This document shows positions 30,340 to 40,132 of a stretch of 64,000 nucleotides of DNA, piece by piece. The stretch is from Avibacterium sp. 21-586 (GTDB lineage Bacteria > Pseudomonadota > Gammaproteobacteria > Enterobacterales > Pasteurellaceae), in the NCBI RefSeq assembly GCF_026226775.1, contig NZ_JAKKOD010000001.1, forward strand, positions 124,001-188,000, written 5' to 3'. The notes below the pieces were generated by a model, which saw only the letters and a program-made list of their open reading frames with translations, did not search any database and had not been told where the DNA came from. The first letter of the stretch is position 1; each line of letters begins with the position of its first letter. Made by a program: the position numbers and the translations under genes.

Positions 30340-31713
30340 TTATTGTACTAATAGATAAAAGTTTGTTTTTCCACGCAAAATACTTAATGCAATTGTAGAT
30401 GGTTTATCTTTTAAAGATTTCCGCAGTTGCTCTAGATTTTCAATTGGTGCACGGTTCAATCCAATAATCACATCACCATCTTGTAATCCTAGGCGTTGTG
30501 CTAAAGATTTCGCTTTAATTTTGTTGATAACCACACCTTTTTGCCCTTTTTCATTGTAATTGGCAAGTTCAGCACCTTCTAGTGCAGGAAGTACATTATC
30601 AGCGCTAGCACTAGCTTGTTCATCTGTTTGCAATGTCACTTTAGTGGTTTTGCTGTCTCCATCACGTAAGTAAGTGAGTTCAATTTCTTTTCCTGCACCG
30701 GTAGTCGCAATTTTAGCACGTAGTTCTGCAAAACTTGCTAATTTCTGTCCATTCATAGCGGTGATCACATCTCCCGCTTGAATCCCCGCTTTTTCTGCAG
30801 CAGAATCAGGTAGTACTTCACTTACAAATGCACCTTGTTGAGTGTTAAGTTTTAAGGCTTTGGCTAAATCTGCATTTAGTTCAGCCCCTTTTATGCCTAA
30901 TAAACCACGGCGAACTTCACCAAATTCTAAAATTTGATTTACCAAATTATTCGCCATATTGCTTGGAATAGCAAAAGCAATGCCTGCATTTCCACCACTT
31001 GGAGAGATAATTGCGGTATTAATTCCAATAAGTTCACCATTTAAATTCAATAATGGTCCCCCTGAATTCCCACGGTTTACTGCAGCATCGGTTTGGATAT
31101 AGTTTTCATAACTACCACGTTCAGATCCTGTTGATCGACCAAGGGCAGAGACTATCCCAGAGGTGACGGTTTGTCCCAATCCAAAAGGATTGCCGATCGC
31201 AACGGTAAAATCACCGACACGCAATTGATCAGAATTAGCTATTTTTACTTCGGTAAGATTTTTAGGATTTTCTAATTCCAATAGCGCAACATCAGAAAGA
31301 TCATCTTTCCCTACAAGTTTAGCTTTAAATTCACGTCCATCTTCAAGCTTCACAGTGATTTTATCTGCTTGATCAATAACGTGATTATTTGTTAGTACAT
31401 AGCCTTTTTCCGCATTAATAATCACTCCTGAACCGATACCTTTAAAGCTACGTGGTGAATTATCACCAAAAACATCAGGGCCGAAGAAAAACTTGAATTC
31501 TTCGGGAATATCATCAGTTTGGAAACGTGATTTTTGTTTTCCTTCTACAGCAATGGATACAACAGCGGGCAGAACTCGTTGCAACATTGGGGCTAAACTG
31601 GGTACAGTTTGACCTTCTACTTGAACGGGTAAATTAGCGTGAGAGACCATTGATGTGCTTAATACCGTTAAGCCTAATGCGATACTTGTTAACAAAAAGT
31701 TTTTTCTTTTCAC
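30340..31713 (-). CDS. htrA: Do-family periplasmic serine protease/chaperone
   Basis: HtrA degrades misfolded periplasmic proteins. A signal peptide is present (cleavage expected after A26, SHA/NL). The trypsin-like triad is H111 (LTNNHVID), D141 (DDLSDVALLE) and S217 (RGNSGGPLLN). Two PDZ domains follow, the first around FGEVRRGLLGIKGAE and the second ending LQDGDVIIGLNRAPIENLEQLRKSL. The 457-residue length lies between DegP and DegQ; the short Q-linker region suggests a DegQ-like form. The leader holds a 12-base inverted repeat. Confidence 0.93.
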   Translation of the reverse strand: MKRKNFLLTSIALGLTVLSTSMVSHANLPVQVEGQTVPSLAPMLQRVLPAVVSIAVEGKQKSRFQTDDIPEEFKFFFGPDVFGDNSPRSFKGIGSGVIINAEKGYVLTNNHVIDQADKITVKLEDGREFKAKLVGKDDLSDVALLELENPKNLTEVKIANSDQLRVGDFTVAIGNPFGLGQTVTSGIVSALGRSTGSERGSYENYIQTDAAVNRGNSGGPLLNLNGELIGINTAIISPSGGNAGIAFAIPSNMANNLVNQILEFGEVRRGLLGIKGAELNADLAKALKLNTQQGAFVSEVLPDSAAEKAGIQAGDVITAMNGQKLASFAELRAKIATTGAGKEIELTYLRDGDSKTTKVTLQTDEQASASADNVLPALEGAELANYNEKGQKGVVINKIKAKSLAQRLGLQDGDVIIGLNRAPIENLEQLRKSLKDKPSTIALSILRGKTNFYLLVQ

Positions 31714-31755
31714 TTAATTTCTCCATGTCATTCTTAAGTTGTTATTTTAAGGTAT

Positions 31756-31826
31756 GAACAAATTTTCGTTTTTAAAGAGAAAAAATGGCATATTTTTATC
31801 GCTTATTTTTCGTAGAAAATTTGTTC
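31756..31826 (-). repeat. Perfect 12-base inverted repeat in the htrA control region
   Basis: GAACAAATTTTC (31756-31767) and its exact reverse complement GAAAATTTGTTC (31815-31826) are separated by 47 bases, beginning 43 bases before the htrA ATG. The rest of 31714-31970 holds no gene. It might be a regulator dyad or a leader stem. Confidence 0.5.
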
Positions 31827-31970
31827 GTTGTTCAGCTTAAGACAAAGGAAATGGGAAATTGTTCGAAAATAAGGTGCAAAATTTTCTGTTTTCACAAAGA
31901 AAGCTCACAAGCACTAGATCTGAGCAAATTCACCCCTATATAACCTTATTTTGCTTAAAAAAGTGCGGTA

Positions 31971-32636
31971 CTATTTTACCAAAATTTTTTGCACCGTAGC
32001 GGCGACATCTTCTGCTTGCATAATGGTCGAAATCACCGCGACACCGTCTGCACCGGCTTGTAAAAGTGCAGGAACGTGTTCGGTTTTAATTCCGCCAATC
32101 GCAACCAAAGGCTTGCTAATACCTTGTTCACGCAAAAATTGCACAAAATGGATCCCTACATCTGGCGCGGCGTCGGCCTTGGAAAAGGTCGGGAAAATCG
32201 GGCCGCAACCATAATAATCTACGCCATTGAACGCATTATGTTGCTGTGCTTGTTGCAAGGTATTTACCGACAAACCGATGAGCATTTTACCTTGAATTTG
32301 TTGAGCCAGCTTATCCACGGCAAAATCTTTTTGCCCAACGTGAATGCCGTCTGCGTGCAATTTTTCTGCCAGCTTCACATCATTATTCATAATAAAAGGC
32401 ACATTATATTGTTGGCATAAATCTTGGCATTGGCGGGCAAGTTGCTCAATTTGTTGCGGATTTTGCAAGGAAAATTGTCCTTTTTCACGAAATTGATAAC
32501 AAGTAACGCCAGCCTTTAATGCCTGTTCTAAACGATCTAATAAAGTTTGTTGTGGGTGGCTTGCATTATATTCTGGCAGATGACGACAATCTTGCGTGCC
32601 GGCGACTAAATAACAGCGTAAAATTGATTTATCCAT
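31971..32636 (-). CDS. thiE: Thiamine-phosphate synthase
   Basis: ThiE couples HMP-pyrophosphate with thiazole phosphate to give thiamine phosphate. This 221-residue TIM barrel shows CYQFREKG, FIMNNDVKLAEKLHADGIHVGQ (diphosphate binding), YYGCGPIFPTFSK and VAIGGI. The frame is open 16 residues further upstream, but the ATG at 32636 has a strong AGGAG and overlaps the thiD stop by 8 bases. It is the last gene of thiM-thiD-thiE under a TPP riboswitch. Confidence 0.94.
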   Translation of the reverse strand: MDKSILRCYLVAGTQDCRHLPEYNASHPQQTLLDRLEQALKAGVTCYQFREKGQFSLQNPQQIEQLARQCQDLCQQYNVPFIMNNDVKLAEKLHADGIHVGQKDFAVDKLAQQIQGKMLIGLSVNTLQQAQQHNAFNGVDYYGCGPIFPTFSKADAAPDVGIHFVQFLREQGISKPLVAIGGIKTEHVPALLQAGADGVAVISTIMQAEDVAATVQKILVK

Positions 32637-33447
32637 TTTTTTGCTCCTGTGAATAAGCCCAGTGATTAGTTGGGCCGTGTCCATGTCCGATATTTAAAGG
32701 GTGCGTGATGGCGCTGGTGATAAAGGCTTTAGCGGTTTTGCAGGCTTGCTCCAAAGATTGCCCTTTGGCAAGTTCAGCGGTTAAGCAAGCGGAAAACGTG
32801 CAGCCTGTGCCGTGGGTGTGTGGCGTGTTAAAGCGTGGGCTTTCCAAGACAAAAGATTGTGTTGGCGTGAAAATAAAATCTTGGCATAGCACACTTTCAC
32901 TGTTTTGCTGATGACCACCTTTTATAATCACGGTTTTTGCGCCCATTTGTTGTAAACGTGCTGCAATTTTTGCAATACTGTGTTGATTTTCTGCTTTCAA
33001 CCCTGTTAAGGCTTCCGCTTCAGGCAGGTTTGGCGTTAGCACATCGGCTAAAGGCAATAATTGCTCACGCATCGCTTGAATTGCAGATTGTTGCAATAAA
33101 CTTGCGCCGCCTTTGGCGATCATCACGGGATCGATAACTACGTTCGTAAATGGGTGTTGACGCAAAAAAGCAGCCACAGTTTGGATAATTTCAGCCGTGC
33201 CGAGCATACCAATTTTTACTGCATTAGGCGTGAAATCTTCTACAATTGCCTTGAGTTGTGCGTTAATGGTGCTAAGGGGGATTAAATGAATATCCGTTAC
33301 GCCTAAGGTGTTTTGTGCAGTAACGGCGGTGATCACGCTCATTCCAAATACATTACGCATTTGAAAGGTTTTCAGATCAGCTTGAATACCCGCACCGCCG
33401 CCGCTGTCTGAGCCAGCAATGGTCAGGGCCTGTGCAATATGCGCCAT
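32629..33447 (-). CDS. thiD: Hydroxymethylpyrimidine / phosphomethylpyrimidine kinase
   Basis: ThiD phosphorylates HMP twice to HMP-PP. The 272-residue ribokinase-fold protein opens ALTIAGSDSGGGAGIQADLKTF and shows VIDPVMIAKGG, LTPNLPEAEAL, and the late HGTGCTFSACLTAELAKG anion-hole motif with the catalytic aspartate replaced by cysteine as usual in this family. Start has GGAGAAAAA. It follows thiM after 44 bases and overlaps thiE. No thiC is seen, consistent with salvage rather than de novo HMP synthesis, at least at this locus. Confidence 0.95.
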   Translation of the reverse strand: MAHIAQALTIAGSDSGGGAGIQADLKTFQMRNVFGMSVITAVTAQNTLGVTDIHLIPLSTINAQLKAIVEDFTPNAVKIGMLGTAEIIQTVAAFLRQHPFTNVVIDPVMIAKGGASLLQQSAIQAMREQLLPLADVLTPNLPEAEALTGLKAENQHSIAKIAARLQQMGAKTVIIKGGHQQNSESVLCQDFIFTPTQSFVLESPRFNTPHTHGTGCTFSACLTAELAKGQSLEQACKTAKAFITSAITHPLNIGHGHGPTNHWAYSQEQKNG

Positions 33448-33491
33448 TTTTTCTCCTTAATTTAATGAGATTGATTTTTTACATCCATTTG

Positions 33492-34298
33492 CTATGCTGA
33501 TTGCTCTATATTAACTCGTGCGAATTGTGCCACTTGTTGCTCATTAAGCTCGCCAAGCTGATCTAAAAGAGCGGTGTAAAATTGCCCATATTTTGTGCTT
33601 CCTAACTCTTTCGCAGCCAGTTGCCCTGCCACTGCATAGGCCGTACTGGCTTGCACCACTGCATTAAAAGGTTGGCTTGGATCGACCGCTAAAAACGCCC
33701 CTAGCACTGCACCAAGCAAACAGCCTGACCCCGTGATTTTAGGAAACATTGGCGTGCCGTTATCAATGGCGGCTACTTGCATACCATCGCTGATGTAATC
33801 CACCGCACCGCTCACCGCCACAACACATTGATGACGTAGTGCGGCAAGTTTTGCAATTTGTGCCACATCGCCTTCGCCTTGCCCAGCATCTACCCCTTTC
33901 GCAGCCCAATTCACTCCAGCTAACTGAGCGATTTCCCCTGCATTACCACGAATAGCGGTGAATTTTACCGTGTTAAATAATTCGGCGACCACGTCCTTGC
34001 GATATTGCGTTGCACCGACGCCCACAGGATCAAGCACGACTGGAATGCCAGCTTTATTCGCCGCTTTGCCTGCCGCCAACATAGCTTTCACCTTGAAAGG
34101 ATCGAGCGTACCAATGTTTATCACTAAGGCAGCACTAAATTGGGCAAGATCCGCCATTTCTTCTTCCGCATCAGCCATAATTGGTGATGCGCCCAAGGCT
34201 AACAGCCCATTTGCTACATAGTTTGCCACTACAATGTTGGTAATGTTATGAATTAAAGGATTGGTTTGGCGAATTTTCGTGATTAAATTAAAGTCCAT
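33492..34298 (-). CDS. thiM: Hydroxyethylthiazole kinase
   Basis: ThiM phosphorylates salvaged thiazole (THZ). The 268-residue protein shows PLIHNITNIVVANYVANGLLA, GASPIMADAEEEM, VLDPVGVGATQYR, IRGNAGEI and the TGSGCLLGAVLGAF active-site loop with cysteine. Start has AGGAGAAAAAA. It is the first long gene behind the TPP riboswitch, 80 bases after a 34-codon ORF that begins right at the riboswitch end. Confidence 0.95.
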   Translation of the reverse strand: MDFNLITKIRQTNPLIHNITNIVVANYVANGLLALGASPIMADAEEEMADLAQFSAALVINIGTLDPFKVKAMLAAGKAANKAGIPVVLDPVGVGATQYRKDVVAELFNTVKFTAIRGNAGEIAQLAGVNWAAKGVDAGQGEGDVAQIAKLAALRHQCVVAVSGAVDYISDGMQVAAIDNGTPMFPKITGSGCLLGAVLGAFLAVDPSQPFNAVVQASTAYAVAGQLAAKELGSTKYGQFYTALLDQLGELNEQQVAQFARVNIEQSA

Positions 34299-34378
34299 TT
34301 TTTTCTCCTATGAATAAAAACTAAGTGTAAAAATAGCCCAATCACATTGCCTTTATAATGAAAAAATCATCTATAAAA

Positions 34379-34483
34379 TCAATGCGATAGGGTATTGGTT
34401 TGCGAAATAATGATTTGAAAATAGAAAAGAGAAGATAAAGTGCGGTCAAAAATACACAGATTTTTTACAAAAAGCGTTTTCAT
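34379..34483 (-). CDS. Possible 34-residue ORF directly downstream of the TPP riboswitch
   Basis: ATG at 34483 is seven bases after an AGGAA that is part of the conserved 3' edge of the riboswitch; the seven spacer bases form the 3' strand of the closing helix P1. The frame encodes 34 residues (MKTLFVKNLCIFDRT and so on) with no family resemblance, and part of it is an uptake signal read in reverse (DRTL). It could be a leader peptide coupled to thiM, a remnant of a lost gene, or chance. The start context is real; the protein is not proven. Confidence 0.35.
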   Translation of the reverse strand: MKTLFVKNLCIFDRTLSSLFYFQIIISQTNTLSH

Positions 34484-34564
34484 AATAAGTTTCCTACGTC
34501 AGTACTAACTGGATCAGGTTCAACGGGTATAATCTCAGCTACGCAAAGCAGCACCCCGACTATT
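34484..34564 (-). ncRNA. TPP riboswitch (THI element)
   Basis: Read on the minus strand, the hallmark pieces are GTCGGGGTGC, CTGAGATTATACCCGTTGAA, CCTGATC and the closing GACGTAGGAA. P1 can form between AATAGT and ACTTATT with one bulge. The promoter lies immediately upstream, so the RNA begins at the aptamer. There is no obvious terminator behind it, so control is probably at translation: the bases between AGGAA and the next ATG are in P1. It governs thiMDE. Confidence 0.95.
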
Positions 34565-34573
34565 AATGGTTTC

Positions 34574-34602
34574 ACTTTACAAAGAAATGGACAGAAACAC
34601 AA
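34574..34602 (-). promoter_or_regulatory. Promoter of the thi operon
   Basis: On the minus strand, TTGTGT (34602-34597), 17 bases, TAAAGT (34579-34574). The start would be near 34567, at the first base of the riboswitch. Confidence 0.65.
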
Positions 34603-34647
34603 TCTCATCATTCAGAATTTCATCATTTTGAGAAAAGTATTTTTTCG

Positions 34648-34669
34648 TTTTGCGATCACGATCGCAAAA
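34648..34669 (+). promoter_or_regulatory. CRP-S competence site upstream of comEC
   Basis: A 22-base inverted repeat whose core is TGCGA-N6-TCGCA (34651-34666). CRP-S sites, which need CRP plus Sxy, differ from normal CRP sites by exactly this TGCGA/TCGCA core. comEC (rec2) is a known CRP-S gene in H. influenzae. The site is about 80-100 bases before the start codon. Confidence 0.85.
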
Positions 34670-34751
34670 ATTGTGTAGTGCAATTGCGAAAGTGCGGTGT
34701 TTTTTTCATCATATTTTTATTTGTAAGGATAAATTTTAATCTTATGCAGGA

Positions 34752-37181
34752 ATGAAATTTTCGCTTAAATTAGACGTAATTTTATGGCTGATTATTGGTG
34801 CCGGCTTGAGCTTACTTTATGTGCCGAAAGCTTTATTACTTGGTGTTGAGTTAATACTTTGTACTGTGGGGATTGGTATTTTAGCTGTTTTGATGGCCTA
34901 TCTTTTCGCCTATTATAAAATCGCAAAAGGACTGGCTTACGGCGTGATTTTTGTGTTGAGTTTGGGGTATTTTCATCATCAAGCTCAGCAAATGTTGAGG
35001 CAAGCAGAGCAGATTGCAAGTTTAAACAAGATCAGCATTCCAATTAAGATTGAAAAAATTTTACATCAGCAAGATTATCAAACTGTGATCGCCACAGGGA
35101 AATTGGCAGAAAATTTATCTAGCCAGCGAATATATTTGCAATGGCAAAAAAACACAGTAGATAAAGAGCAAATTAAAACAGGGCAAATTTGGCAAGCAGA
35201 ATTATTGCTCAAACCCTTATCAAGCCGTTTAAATCAAGGGGGCTTTGATCGGCAAAAATGGTATTTCTCACAAGGTATCACGGCCTATGGCAGAGTAAAA
35301 AGTGCGGTGCAAATTTCGCAAGATTTTGCGCGGCGAGAGCGATTATTGCAAGCCAGTTTTCAGCAGACTCAAGGCTTACCAATGCAAGGATTATTGTTGG
35401 CATTGGGCTTTGGTGAACGGGCGTGGCTTAATGCAGAACACTGGCAAATTTATCAGAAAACCAACACAGCACATTTAATTGCCATTTCTGGATTGCATAT
35501 TGGTTTGGCTATGTTGCTTGGTTTTGCTCTTGCTAGAGCGGTGCAGTTTTTCTTGCCTACGCACCGAATAGGGGCGATTTTGCCATTATTGTGCGGCGCT
35601 TTTATTGCTTTAATTTATGCTCAGCTGGCTGGATTTTCTATTCCTACCTTAAGGGCGTTGCTTGCCTTGGGATTGGTATGTTTGATCCGAGTGCTACGCT
35701 GTTATTATACGCCTTGGCAATATTTTCAATGTGTGGTGGCATTGCTCATTTTATGGGAGCCGCTGATGTTACTTTCCGTTAGTTTTTGGCTGTCCGTGGG
35801 GGCGGTGACGAGCCTGATTTTGTGGTATCAACTTGTGCCGTTAGATTTAATCCAATGGCAAATTTATCCCATTAAAAATCAGTGGGCGAAAAAAATCCTA
35901 CGCTGGATTTTTTCCTTATTTCATCTACAACTCGGTTTATTATGTTTATTTACCCCAATTCAGTTTTATTTTTTTCACGGAACGTCCTTGTCGGGAATGA
36001 TGGCTAATCTGTTAGTCGTGCCAGTGTTTAGTTTATGTCTTGTGCCAATGGTACTGTTTGCAGTGTTGAGCCAAGGCGCGTTTAATTCGTGGCAAGGGGC
36101 GAATTATTTAGCAGAAAAAATCACGGTGTTGCTCAGTCAATGGCAAGGGAATTGGATCGATTTGTCAGAAAATCAATCGCAATGGATCGTCATTTTTTTG
36201 CTCATTTTGGGGCTGGGGTATGTTTTTTATTTGCAAAAATCTTCGCAAAAATTGCGACAAAAAGTGGCGAAAAAATCGATCTTAGTAGGGAAAAAGACGA
36301 TCTCTCTCAATGAAGAAAAATTGCCTAATCCGTTATTTTTACAAAAAGTGAAGCCTATTTTTGCTGGCTTACTGGGAATAATGTTGATTAATTTGGCGTG
36401 GCAAGGGATCAATGCCCCTAAATGGCGATTGGAAACTCTAGATGTAGGGCAGGGCTTGGCAACATTATTGGTAAAAAATCAGCGTGGCATTTTATATGAT
36501 ACGGGGGCCGCGTGGCGTGGGGGAAGTATGGCAGAGCTAGAAATTTTGCCTTATTTGCAACGGCAGGGGATCGTGCTAGATAAGCTGATTTTGAGTCACG
36601 ATGATAACGATCATTCAGGGGGGGCAGGCGTGATTTTACAGACGTTTCCACAAGCAGAGTTGATTACACCGTCAGAAAAAAATCACGCAAAAAACCACCG
36701 CACTTTTTGCCTTCTGGGGCAACAATGGCAGTGGCAAGGATTACACATTACTGCGCTTTCTCCGCAAAAGATCCGCGAGCGTGCCGAAAATCCAGATTCT
36801 TGCGTGTTGTTGATTGATGATGGGCAGTATAAGGTGCTTTTAACTGGTGATGCCGATAGCCAAACAGAGCGGCAATTTGCTGATTTAGCTGGAAAAATAG
36901 AGATATTGCAAGTAGGGCATCACGGCAGCAAAACGTCTAGCAGTGAATATTTGGTTAAAACAATACAGCCCAAGATCGCATTAATTTCTAGCAGCCGTGG
37001 TAATTCTTGGCATTTCCCCCATTCTGTAGTGTTGGAACGCCTAAAGGAGCAACAAAGTGCGGTGTATAATACGGCAGATGTTGGGCAGATCAGCCTGTTA
37101 TTTTTCCCCGAACAGATAAAAATTCATACCGCAAGATCGGAATTTTCCCCTTGGTATAGGGGATTAAGTATCGGGGATTAA
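34752..37181 (+). CDS. comEC: DNA internalization channel ComEC/Rec2
   Basis: ComEC/Rec2 carries single-stranded DNA through the inner membrane during natural transformation. The 809-residue protein has N-terminal helices, an OB-like region, the competence domain with TAHLIAISGLHIGLAML, a hydrophobic core of roughly eight helices, and a C-terminal metallo-beta-lactamase-like domain with LSHDDNDHSGG, LLTGDAD and QVGHHGSKTSSSE. The ATG at 34752 has an AGGA immediately before it, too close for normal spacing; a 4-codon mini-ORF (34744-34755) overlaps the start. Three uptake signals lie in or just before it. Regulated by CRP-S. Confidence 0.95.
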   Translation: MKFSLKLDVILWLIIGAGLSLLYVPKALLLGVELILCTVGIGILAVLMAYLFAYYKIAKGLAYGVIFVLSLGYFHHQAQQMLRQAEQIASLNKISIPIKIEKILHQQDYQTVIATGKLAENLSSQRIYLQWQKNTVDKEQIKTGQIWQAELLLKPLSSRLNQGGFDRQKWYFSQGITAYGRVKSAVQISQDFARRERLLQASFQQTQGLPMQGLLLALGFGERAWLNAEHWQIYQKTNTAHLIAISGLHIGLAMLLGFALARAVQFFLPTHRIGAILPLLCGAFIALIYAQLAGFSIPTLRALLALGLVCLIRVLRCYYTPWQYFQCVVALLILWEPLMLLSVSFWLSVGAVTSLILWYQLVPLDLIQWQIYPIKNQWAKKILRWIFSLFHLQLGLLCLFTPIQFYFFHGTSLSGMMANLLVVPVFSLCLVPMVLFAVLSQGAFNSWQGANYLAEKITVLLSQWQGNWIDLSENQSQWIVIFLLILGLGYVFYLQKSSQKLRQKVAKKSILVGKKTISLNEEKLPNPLFLQKVKPIFAGLLGIMLINLAWQGINAPKWRLETLDVGQGLATLLVKNQRGILYDTGAAWRGGSMAELEILPYLQRQGIVLDKLILSHDDNDHSGGAGVILQTFPQAELITPSEKNHAKNHRTFCLLGQQWQWQGLHITALSPQKIRERAENPDSCVLLIDDGQYKVLLTGDADSQTERQFADLAGKIEILQVGHHGSKTSSSEYLVKTIQPKIALISSSRGNSWHFPHSVVLERLKEQQSAVYNTADVGQISLLFFPEQIKIHTARSEFSPWYRGLSIGD

Positions 37182-37241
37182 TTGGCTTGTCAGCAAAATA
37201 AAGGTAAAATGGCAAAGTTTTCTAACTGAAATGAATCAATT

Positions 37242-38990
37242 ATGCAAGATAAAGATTTAACAACGCTGCAAACTTTTAAACGCTTATGGCCGATTATTGC
37301 CCCTTTTAAAGCAGGCTTAATTGCCGCAGCAATTACCTTAGTATTCAATGCCTTAGCAGATGCCTCTCTTATTCAAATGCTTAAACCTTTGCTTGATGAC
37401 GGTTTTGGCAAAGCGGACGTGAGCTTTTTACGCATAATGGCTGTGGTGGTTGTACTGTTGATTATTGTGCGCGGTGTAACAAGTTTTGTTTCAACTTATT
37501 GTTTAGGTTGGGTGTCAGGCAAAGTAGTGATGACCATTCGTCGCCGTTTATTTAAGCATTTAATGTATATGCCAGTACCGTTTTTTGATCAAAATTCAGC
37601 GGGTAAATTGCTTTCGCGTATTACTTACGATAGCGAACAAGTCGCCAATTCTTCATCAGGATCGTTGGTGACCATTGTGCGTGAAGGGGCGTATATTATC
37701 TCTTTACTTGGCGTGATGATTTATACCAGTTGGCAGCTTTCTTTAGTGCTTTTTGTGATTGGGCCGATTATTGCGGTGCTAATTCGTATAGTATCGAAGA
37801 AATTTCGTGAGTTAGGTAAAAATATGCAAAACTCCATGGGCGAGCTGACTTCTTCTGCAGAACAAATGCTGAAAGGGCATCGCGTGGTGCTTTCTTTCGG
37901 GGGGCAAAAAATTGAAGAAGAACGTTTTAATAAAGTGAGTAATGATATGCGCCGTAAGGGTATGAAAGTGATGGTAGCTGATGCCATTTCTGATCCTGTG
38001 GTGCAAATTATTGCCTCTTTCGCCTTGTCTGCGGTGCTTTATTTGGCAACAGTACCAGAAATTATGAGCCAAAACCTAACGGCAGGCTCTTTCACGGTGG
38101 TGTTTTCTTCAATGCTGGCAATGATGCGCCCATTGAAATCTTTAACTAACGTGAATGCGCAATTCCAGCGTGGTATGGCGGCTTGTCAAACTCTGTTTGC
38201 TATTTTGGATATGGCAACTGAGAAAGACAACGGTACTTACGAAGTAGAAAAAGCGAAAGGAAATATTGCCTTCAAAGATGTTACTTTTAGCTATTCAGGT
38301 AAAGATCAGCCTGCGTTAAATCATATTTCTTTTGAAATTCCGCAAGGCAAAACCGTGGCATTGGTAGGGCGTTCTGGCTCAGGGAAATCAACCATTGCTA
38401 ATTTGGTTACGCGCTTTTATGAGATTGATCAAGGGGAAATCACCCTTGATGGCGTGAATATTCAAGATTATACGCTGAATAATCTGCGTGAAAACTGTGC
38501 GGTAGTATCACAACAAGTGCATTTATTTAATGATACTATTGCCAATAATATTGCCTATGCCGCGACAGATAAATACAGCCGTGAAGATATTATCAAAGCG
38601 GCCAAAGCGGCGCATGCAATGGAATTTATTGAAAAATTAGAAGACGGTTTAGACACCGTGATTGGCGAAAACGGTGCAAGTTTATCAGGCGGACAACGTC
38701 AGCGTTTGGCGATTGCGCGTGCCTTGTTGCGTAATTCTCCTGTATTGATTTTAGATGAAGCGACTTCTGCGCTGGATACGGAATCTGAACGTGCGATTCA
38801 AGCCGCGCTTGAAGAATTGCAAAAAGAGCGCACGGTTTTAGTGATTGCCCACCGTTTATCTACTATTGAAAAAGCCGATGAAATTTTGGTAATTGAACAC
38901 GGTGAAATTAAAGAACGTGGTACGCACCAAGCGTTGCTGGCATTAAATGGTGCTTACAAACAGCTACATCAAATGCAATTTAATCATTAA
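37242..38990 (+). CDS. msbA: Lipid A export ATP-binding/permease protein MsbA
   Basis: MsbA flips lipid A-core across the inner membrane. The 582-residue half-transporter has an N-terminal six-helix membrane domain ([17 protein letters not shown] onward) and a nucleotide-binding domain with Walker [10 protein letters not shown], signature LSGGQRQR, Walker [12 protein letters not shown] and the H-loop IAHRLST. It lies 60 bases after comEC and is followed by lpxK, the usual msbA-lpxK pair. Confidence 0.97.
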   Translation: MQDKDLTTLQTFKRLWPIIAPFKAGLIAAAITLVFNALADASLIQMLKPLLDDGFGKADVSFLRIMAVVVVLLIIVRGVTSFVSTYCLGWVSGKVVMTIRRRLFKHLMYMPVPFFDQNSAGKLLSRITYDSEQVANSSSGSLVTIVREGAYIISLLGVMIYTSWQLSLVLFVIGPIIAVLIRIVSKKFRELGKNMQNSMGELTSSAEQMLKGHRVVLSFGGQKIEEERFNKVSNDMRRKGMKVMVADAISDPVVQIIASFALSAVLYLATVPEIMSQNLTAGSFTVVFSSMLAMMRPLKSLTNVNAQFQRGMAACQTLFAILDMATEKDNGTYEVEKAKGNIAFKDVTFSYSGKDQPALNHISFEIPQGKTVALVGRSGSGKSTIANLVTRFYEIDQGEITLDGVNIQDYTLNNLRENCAVVSQQVHLFNDTIANNIAYAATDKYSREDIIKAAKAAHAMEFIEKLEDGLDTVIGENGASLSGGQRQRLAIARALLRNSPVLILDEATSALDTESERAIQAALEELQKERTVLVIAHRLSTIEKADEILVIEHGEIKERGTHQALLALNGAYKQLHQMQFNH

Positions 38991-39050
38991 TCTTATTTTG
39001 TTGTACGTATTTTCAGCGTACACCAATTTATCCATTTTGATGAGGTGATA

Positions 39051-40061
39051 ATGAATTTTTGGTATCAATCTAACCTTTTGGCAATTCTGCTAAAGTGGTT
39101 ATTATCACCTTTCGCCCTGTTATTTTTACTCATCACTCGCCTGCGTGCGTGGCTATATCAGCGGGGAATTTTGGCTTCTTACAAAGCGCCTGTGCCTGTG
39201 GTGATTGTGGGCAATTTATCTGTTGGTGGAAACGGCAAAACCCCTGTGGTCATCTGGTTAGTGCAGCAATTACAGCAACGAGGCATTCAAGTTGGCGTGA
39301 TTTCGCGCGGTTATGGGAGCAAAGCAAAAAGTTATCCCCGTTTGGTGGCAAGTCAAGATGATCCTGTGCAAACGGGCGATGAACCATTATTAATTGCCAA
39401 ACGTACCAATGCTCCTGTGTGTATTTCACCAAACCGTCAGCAGGCGATAGAACATTTACTAACGCATTTTCCTTGCCAAGTGATTATTAGCGATGACGGT
39501 TTACAGCATTATAAATTGCAACGCGATAAAGAAATTGTGGTGCTTGATGCTCAGCGCCAATTTGGTAATGGTTTTGTGTTGCCCGCAGGACCACTGCGCG
39601 AGCCAATTTGCCGTTTAAAATCTGTCGATTGGATTATCAATAACGGTGCAGAAACGCCTTTTAGCCAAACGGTAATGACATTAACACCGCACGTTGCCAT
39701 TCATTTGCAAACGGGTGAAAAGCGTCCTTTAAAGGATTTTGCTGGACAAAACATCACTGCCATTGCAGGCATTGGCAACCCACAGCGTTTTTTCACAATG
39801 TTGCAAAAGTTGACGATAAATGTGGGGGAAACCCAAGCTTTTCAAGATCATCAAGCTTATGATCTCAGGTTATTTGAAAAATTTGAAAAAAAACAACCGC
39901 TCTTTATGACCGAAAAAGATGCGGTTAAATGCCAAGATTTTGCGCAATCCAATTGGTGGTATGTGCCTGTTGAAGCAGAAATTAATGATGAACAAAGTGA
40001 ACAATTTATTGCCGCATTGATCCAACAAGTAAAAACTGCGTCAAAAAGCACCGCACTTTAA
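39051..40061 (+). CDS. lpxK: Tetraacyldisaccharide 4'-kinase
   Basis: LpxK phosphorylates the 4' position of the lipid A precursor. The 336-residue protein has an N-terminal hydrophobic anchor ([20 protein letters not shown]) and a P-loop in [14 protein letters not shown], then [21 protein letters not shown] and [12 protein letters not shown] six bases upstream is in frame, but the ATG at 39051 follows GAGG with good spacing. Its last codons (S-T-A-L) are an inverted uptake signal. Confidence 0.95.
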   Translation: MNFWYQSNLLAILLKWLLSPFALLFLLITRLRAWLYQRGILASYKAPVPVVIVGNLSVGGNGKTPVVIWLVQQLQQRGIQVGVISRGYGSKAKSYPRLVASQDDPVQTGDEPLLIAKRTNAPVCISPNRQQAIEHLLTHFPCQVIISDDGLQHYKLQRDKEIVVLDAQRQFGNGFVLPAGPLREPICRLKSVDWIINNGAETPFSQTVMTLTPHVAIHLQTGEKRPLKDFAGQNITAIAGIGNPQRFFTMLQKLTINVGETQAFQDHQAYDLRLFEKFEKKQPLFMTEKDAVKCQDFAQSNWWYVPVEAEINDEQSEQFIAALIQQVKTASKSTAL

Positions 40062-40132
40062 TTTATCTGTTTTATGCACCGCCTGATGAAGCGGTTAAAT
40101 ATAGCCTTCTGAAAAGAAGTGGAGAAACTTTA

